Below, in pieces: positions 6,673 through 9,035 of a DNA stretch of 9,035 bases. The stretch lies in the NCBI GenBank assembly GCA_964473045.1, contig CAYYMX010000058.1, forward strand, positions 1-9,035. Direction: 5' to 3'. The position numbers and the translations under genes were made by a program. This stretch comes from CAYYMX01 sp964473045 (GTDB lineage: Bacteria; Pseudomonadota; Alphaproteobacteria; Methylaequorales; Methylaequoraceae). Positions within the stretch are counted from its first letter, which is position 1. The number at the start of each line of letters is the position of its first letter. The notes under the pieces were generated by a model. The model did no database searches. It saw only the letters and a list, made by a program, of their open reading frames with translations, and was not told where the DNA came from.

Positions 6673-6945
6673 TTAGTTTGATACATAAGGTAATAGAGCC
6701 AGGTATCTTGCTCTTTTAATAGCCTGTGAAAGTTGTCGTTGTTTTTTTGTACAGACTTGAGTAACTCTACTAGGTAGTATTTTACCTTTCTCTGTAGTAT
6801 ATTTTTTGAGCAATTCAAGGTTTTTATAATCAACTGGTGGAGCGCCTTTGAAAGATAGAGGGCAAGATCTAGTAATCATTCCTTTGGTTGAATTATTATC
6901 AAAAACCTTACTTTTCATGTTTTGTTTTTTCTCTATTTTTTTCAT
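6673..6945 (-). CDS. rpsR: 30S ribosomal protein S18
   Basis: S18 pairs with S6 and binds 16S rRNA on the 30S platform. The family core is intact: [20 protein letters not shown] from 27, then [11 protein letters not shown] at 52-62, and [20 protein letters not shown] at 67-86. The long form given here is 90 residues and its 5' end overlaps rpsF by 38 nt. A second in-frame ATG at 6918 (Met10) would give 81 residues and an 11-nt overlap, closer to the 75 residues of E. coli S18. Neither start has a strong Shine-Dalgarno site; AGAG about 11 nt before Met10 is the better of the two. I regard Met10 as equally likely or slightly more so. Translation is probably coupled to rpsF, as expected for a protein made in equal amounts with S6. 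No ssb lies between rpsF and rpsR. Confidence 0.97.
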   Translation of the reverse strand: MKKIEKKQNMKSKVFDNNSTKGMITRSCPLSFKGAPPVDYKNLELLKKYTTEKGKILPSRVTQVCTKKQRQLSQAIKRARYLALLPYVSN

Positions 6946-7252
6946 CTAATTGGGATGGTAAATCACTAACTGATTTAATTTTAATGTTTAGAAATCTTAA
7001 AAAACTGTCATCTTGTTTAACTTTAATTTGAATATTACCATAAAATTCAGATTTACACTCTGAATTTATCATAAAATAATAACCTCTAGAGTTTTTTTTT
7101 ATTTTATATGAAAGTTCTCTTAATCCCCAGCTTTCTTTTTTTAAAATTTTGCCACCAGCATCTTCAATGGTTTTTATATATTGATTAAACTTGTCTAAAG
7201 CAATTTTTTCTGATAATTGACCACTAAAAACAAAAACACTTTCATAAATCAT
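6908..7252 (-). CDS. rpsF: 30S ribosomal protein S6
   Basis: S6 binds S18 and the central domain of 16S rRNA. The 114 residues begin [14 protein letters not shown], the typical first strand of the ferredoxin-like fold. They contain the conserved [20 protein letters not shown] at 40-59 and end the core near LRFLNIKI (85-92). A short charged tail, [11 protein letters not shown], follows, as is common in this family. The start is ATG at 7252, with an excellent Shine-Dalgarno AAGGAG 5 nt upstream. It is the first gene of the long minus-strand run, divergent from fabD across a 115-bp gap. Its 3' end overlaps the start of rpsR. Confidence 0.97.
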   Translation of the reverse strand: MIYESVFVFSGQLSEKIALDKFNQYIKTIEDAGGKILKKESWGLRELSYKIKKNSRGYYFMINSECKSEFYGNIQIKVKQDDSFLRFLNIKIKSVSDLPSQLDEKNREKTKHEK

Positions 7253-7257
7253 TTTTT

Positions 7258-7263
7258 CTCCTT
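7258..7263 (-). promoter_or_regulatory. Strong Shine-Dalgarno site of rpsF
   Basis: The minus strand reads AAGGAG, a 5-nt A spacer, then ATG at 7252. It is the best ribosome binding site in the window and fixes the rpsF start. Confidence 0.85.
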
Positions 7264-7274
7264 ATGGTTGGACT

Positions 7275-7305
7275 TTTATAAAAAAGAACAGCTACAAAAT
7301 AGCAA
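7275..7305 (-). promoter_or_regulatory. Candidate sigma-70 promoter for the rpsF operon
   Basis: In the divergent gap the minus strand has TTGCTA (7305-7300, 4/6 to -35) and TATAAA (7280-7275, 5/6 to -10) separated by 19 nt, slightly long. Transcription would begin near 7268, leaving a leader of about 16 nt that just contains the AAGGAG site. The spacing and AT-rich background make this tentative. Confidence 0.35.
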
Positions 7306-7334
7306 GGTTATATTTTGAGTTTATATCACTTATA

Positions 7335-7361
7335 TTGTAAATTGAAAAGAATGTTTACTAT
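7335..7361 (+). promoter_or_regulatory. Candidate promoter for fabD-fabG
   Basis: TTGTAA (7335-7340) and TACTAT (7356-7361) are separated by 15 nt, shorter than ideal. If used, transcription would start at about 7368, the A of the fabD ATG, giving a leaderless mRNA. This fits the lack of any Shine-Dalgarno sequence before fabD. Other AT-rich -10 options overlap it (TATAAA at 7359-7364). Confidence 0.25.
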
Positions 7362-7367
7362 AAAATT

Positions 7368-8333
7368 ATGAAAAAGTCTTTAATTTTTATTTTTCCTGGT
7401 CAAGGTTCTCAAAAAGTTGGAATGGGCGTTGATTTGTATAATAATCATCATATTGCGAGAGAGGTGTTTGATGAAGTTGATGATTGTTTAAATCAGAAAT
7501 TATCCAAAATTATTTTTGATGGCCCAGAAGAATCTTTAAAGGCTACTAGTAATGCGCAACCTGCGTTAATGTGTGTTAGTATAGCAATCATCAAAATAAT
7601 CGAACATGAATTAAAAAAAGATTTGAGTGATTTTGTCCAAATTGTTTTAGGACATTCACTCGGTGAATATTCAAGCTTGTGTGCAACTAAAGTTTTAAGT
7701 TTAAATGCTACAGCTAAACTTTTAAGAATTAGAGGTGATGCAATGCAAAATGCTGTGCGAAACATAGAGACAAAAATGGTTGCAGTTCTAGGATTAGAAA
7801 TTAAGAAAATAGAGGATGTTATAAATAATACAAAGTTTTCAAAGGATTCTGTTTGTCAAATTGCAAATGATAATTGTCCAGGACAAGTTATTTTGTCAGG
7901 CACTGCTGATGCTGTAGATTTAGTTTCTAGTAATCTTAAGAACCATGGAGCTAATAGTTTTATAAATTTAAATGTAAGCGCCCCATTTCATTGTAGCTTA
8001 ATGCAGCCAGCTTCAGAAATCATGACAGAAGCAATTAGAGCTACAATTTTCAACCAGTTGAGTACAAAATTTATTAGCAACGTGACGGCAGAATTTGAAG
8101 TAGATATAGAGAAAATAAAAAAATTACTTGTAGAACAAATTTGTTCAACTGTGAAATGGAGAGAAAGTATTATGCTTGCTGATCAGAACAATGCAGAAAA
8201 TATTATTGAAATTGGTTCTGGAAAGGTATTATCTGGAATAAATAAAAGGATAGGAGTCAAAATGAAAATAGAAAATATTTCTAGGCTTGAGGATATAGAA
8301 AACTTTTTGAAGAGTAATAAGGACTTTTTATGA
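7368..8333 (+). CDS. fabD: Malonyl-CoA:ACP transacylase
   Basis: FabD transfers malonyl from CoA to acyl carrier protein, supplying the extender unit for type II fatty-acid synthesis in the cytoplasm. The 321 residues start MKKSLIFIFPGQGSQKVGMG, with the conserved PGQGSQ at 10-15. The nucleophile motif GHSLGE is at 95-100 (Ser97), a conserved Arg lies in RIRGDAMQ (Arg122), and the catalytic His is in SAPFHC (His208). NDNCPGQVILSG (167-178) and ISNVTAE (226-232) are further family blocks. The length is normal (about 310). The ATG at 7368 has no Shine-Dalgarno site. The stop overlaps the fabG ATG (ATGA), so the two are likely one operon, with acpP and fabF expected beyond the window. It is transcribed away from rpsF. 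Confidence 0.97.
   Translation: MKKSLIFIFPGQGSQKVGMGVDLYNNHHIAREVFDEVDDCLNQKLSKIIFDGPEESLKATSNAQPALMCVSIAIIKIIEHELKKDLSDFVQIVLGHSLGEYSSLCATKVLSLNATAKLLRIRGDAMQNAVRNIETKMVAVLGLEIKKIEDVINNTKFSKDSVCQIANDNCPGQVILSGTADAVDLVSSNLKNHGANSFINLNVSAPFHCSLMQPASEIMTEAIRATIFNQLSTKFISNVTAEFEVDIEKIKKLLVEQICSTVKWRESIMLADQNNAENIIEIGSGKVLSGINKRIGVKMKIENISRLEDIENFLKSNKDFL
8319..8323 (+). promoter_or_regulatory. Shine-Dalgarno site of fabG
   Basis: AAGGA lies 6 nt before the ATG at 8330, inside the last codons of fabD. It supports the fabG start that overlaps the fabD stop. Confidence 0.65.
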
Positions 8334-9035
8334 AAAAAAAAGTGCTGATCACTGGTTCAACAGGAGGAATTGGTAGTTCGATTTGCCAGATTTTAAAGAA
8401 TAATTATGATTTGATTACTTTAGGAAGAGATAAGTCAAAGTTGTTTGAGCAAACAAAAGTTAACAAAAGTATTAGTAATTTTTTTGTGTGCGATCTTTCT
8501 AAACCATCAACAGTTGAATCGATTGTTGAAAAAATTACTAAAGAGGTTGGTACCATTGATATTTTAATTAATAATGCTGGAATTACAGATGATAGCCTTT
8601 TTGTAAGAATGAAAGAAGAAAGTTGGAATAAGGTTTTAGATACTAATTTAAAATCTAATTTTTTATTAACAAGTCTTATCTTAAGAAATATGATTAAACA
8701 AAAATGGGGACGAATCATTAATATTACTTCTGTAGTAGGTCACACGGGTAATCCAGGACAAAGTAATTATTGTGCATCTAAGTCTGGTTTAATTGGCATG
8801 TCAAAATCAATTGCATTGGAAGTTGCTAAAAGAAATATTACAGTTAATTGTATTTCCCCAGGATTTATTAGAACAAAAATGACAGAAGATTTAAATGAAG
8901 ATCAAAAAGAGAATATTACAAAAAAAATTCCATTGGGTAAGATTGGAACTCCCGATGATGTGGCTTTTTGTGTGAATTTTCTAGTTTCAGAAAAAGCAAG
9001 TTTGATAAAAGAAAAAGAGTCAAAATATACTTTTG
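8330..9035 (+). CDS. fabG: 3-oxoacyl-ACP reductase (3' end outside window)
   Basis: FabG is the NADPH-dependent reductase of the 3-ketoacyl-ACP step in fatty-acid elongation, a short-chain dehydrogenase. I translated it by hand: 235 codons are open to the window edge. The cofactor motif TGSTGGIG is at 8-15, NNAG at 81-84, and the catalytic set is Asn106, Ser134, Tyr147 and Lys151, each about 4 below the E. coli numbers. SNYCASKSGLIGMSKSIALE (145-164) and NCISPGFIRTKMT (173-185) are typical. The start overlaps the fabD stop by 4 nt and has AAGGA upstream. The last visible residues, ASLIKEKESKYTF (223-235), do not match the usual ASYITGxxxxVNGG ending. This is either a real divergence or a sequence or assembly fault near the edge. 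The fabD neighbour argues for FabG over other SDR enzymes. Confidence 0.94.
   Translation, partial: MKKKVLITGSTGGIGSSICQILKNNYDLITLGRDKSKLFEQTKVNKSISNFFVCDLSKPSTVESIVEKITKEVGTIDILINNAGITDDSLFVRMKEESWNKVLDTNLKSNFLLTSLILRNMIKQKWGRIINITSVVGHTGNPGQSNYCASKSGLIGMSKSIALEVAKRNITVNCISPGFIRTKMTEDLNEDQKENITKKIPLGKIGTPDDVAFCVNFLVSEKASLIKEKESKYTF

Noticed and set aside
7253..7367. S6:S18-binding leader RNA motif upstream of rpsF
   Set aside because: The predicted leader is only about 16 nt and I see no CCG-containing bulged stem. The only inverted repeat is a 4-bp GCTA/TAGC at 7291-7303, too short to claim.
7493..7765. Open frame on the minus strand opposite fabD
   Set aside because: It is antisense to the FabD active-site region and explained by it.
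8404..8718. Open frame on the minus strand opposite fabG (104 codons)
   Set aside because: The plus strand here encodes a clear FabG with NNAG and the SDR core, so the opposite frame is a shadow.
1..9035. Defence, mobile-element, CRISPR or biosynthetic cluster
   Set aside because: Every gene belongs to a recognised core family or operon-linked membrane protein; no transposase, integrase, tRNA, direct-repeat array or toxin-antitoxin pair is visible.

Overview
The window is a strongly AT-rich, tightly packed stretch of bacterial housekeeping genes. Intergenic gaps are short and several genes overlap by 4 nt (ATGA or GTGA junctions). The gene order rpsF-rpsR-DUF2232-rplI-...-dnaB-...-mlaE-mlaF-cvpA-purF, with fabD-fabG divergent from rpsF, is typical of Alphaproteobacteria. 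With this base composition it suggests a streamlined, probably marine lineage of the SAR11/Pelagibacterales or HIMB59 kind. That placement is inferred from gene order and composition; no phylogeny was run. The window opens inside purF and closes inside fabG, so both end genes are partial.

Layout. On the minus strand, read from right to left: rpsF (7252-6908), rpsR (6945-6673), a DUF2232 membrane protein (6669-5716), rplI (5715-4984), a YrbG-like Na+/Ca2+ exchanger (4954-3992), dnaB (3914-2433), mlaE (2366-1569), mlaF (1572-859), cvpA (845-195) and the start of purF (198-1). On the plus strand: fabD (7368-8333) and fabG (8330 to the window end). The 115-bp gap 7253-7367 is the divergent control region. 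No stretch over 300 bp lacks a gene. I saw no RNA genes, mobile elements, CRISPR arrays or convincing terminators.

How the genes work together. S6 and S18 bind each other on the 30S platform, and L9 belongs to the 50S subunit. DnaB is the replication-fork helicase. MlaE and MlaF are the membrane and ATPase cores of a phospholipid/lipid transporter that maintains outer-membrane asymmetry. FabD and FabG are consecutive early steps of type II fatty-acid synthesis. CvpA and PurF form the classic cvpA-purF pair, PurF being the first committed enzyme of purine synthesis. The exchanger and the DUF2232 protein are integral membrane proteins without an obvious link to the others.

Nothing here looks like a new defence, mobile or regulatory system; it is an ordinary core region. 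The points worth a second look are modest: a lysine-rich extension on L9 of about 97 residues, an uncharacterised DUF2232 membrane protein in the ribosomal operon that carries the L9 ribosome binding site, absence of alr and radA from their usual places, promoters so close to start codons that several mRNAs may be leaderless, and a FabG tail that loses the family motif just before the window ends.
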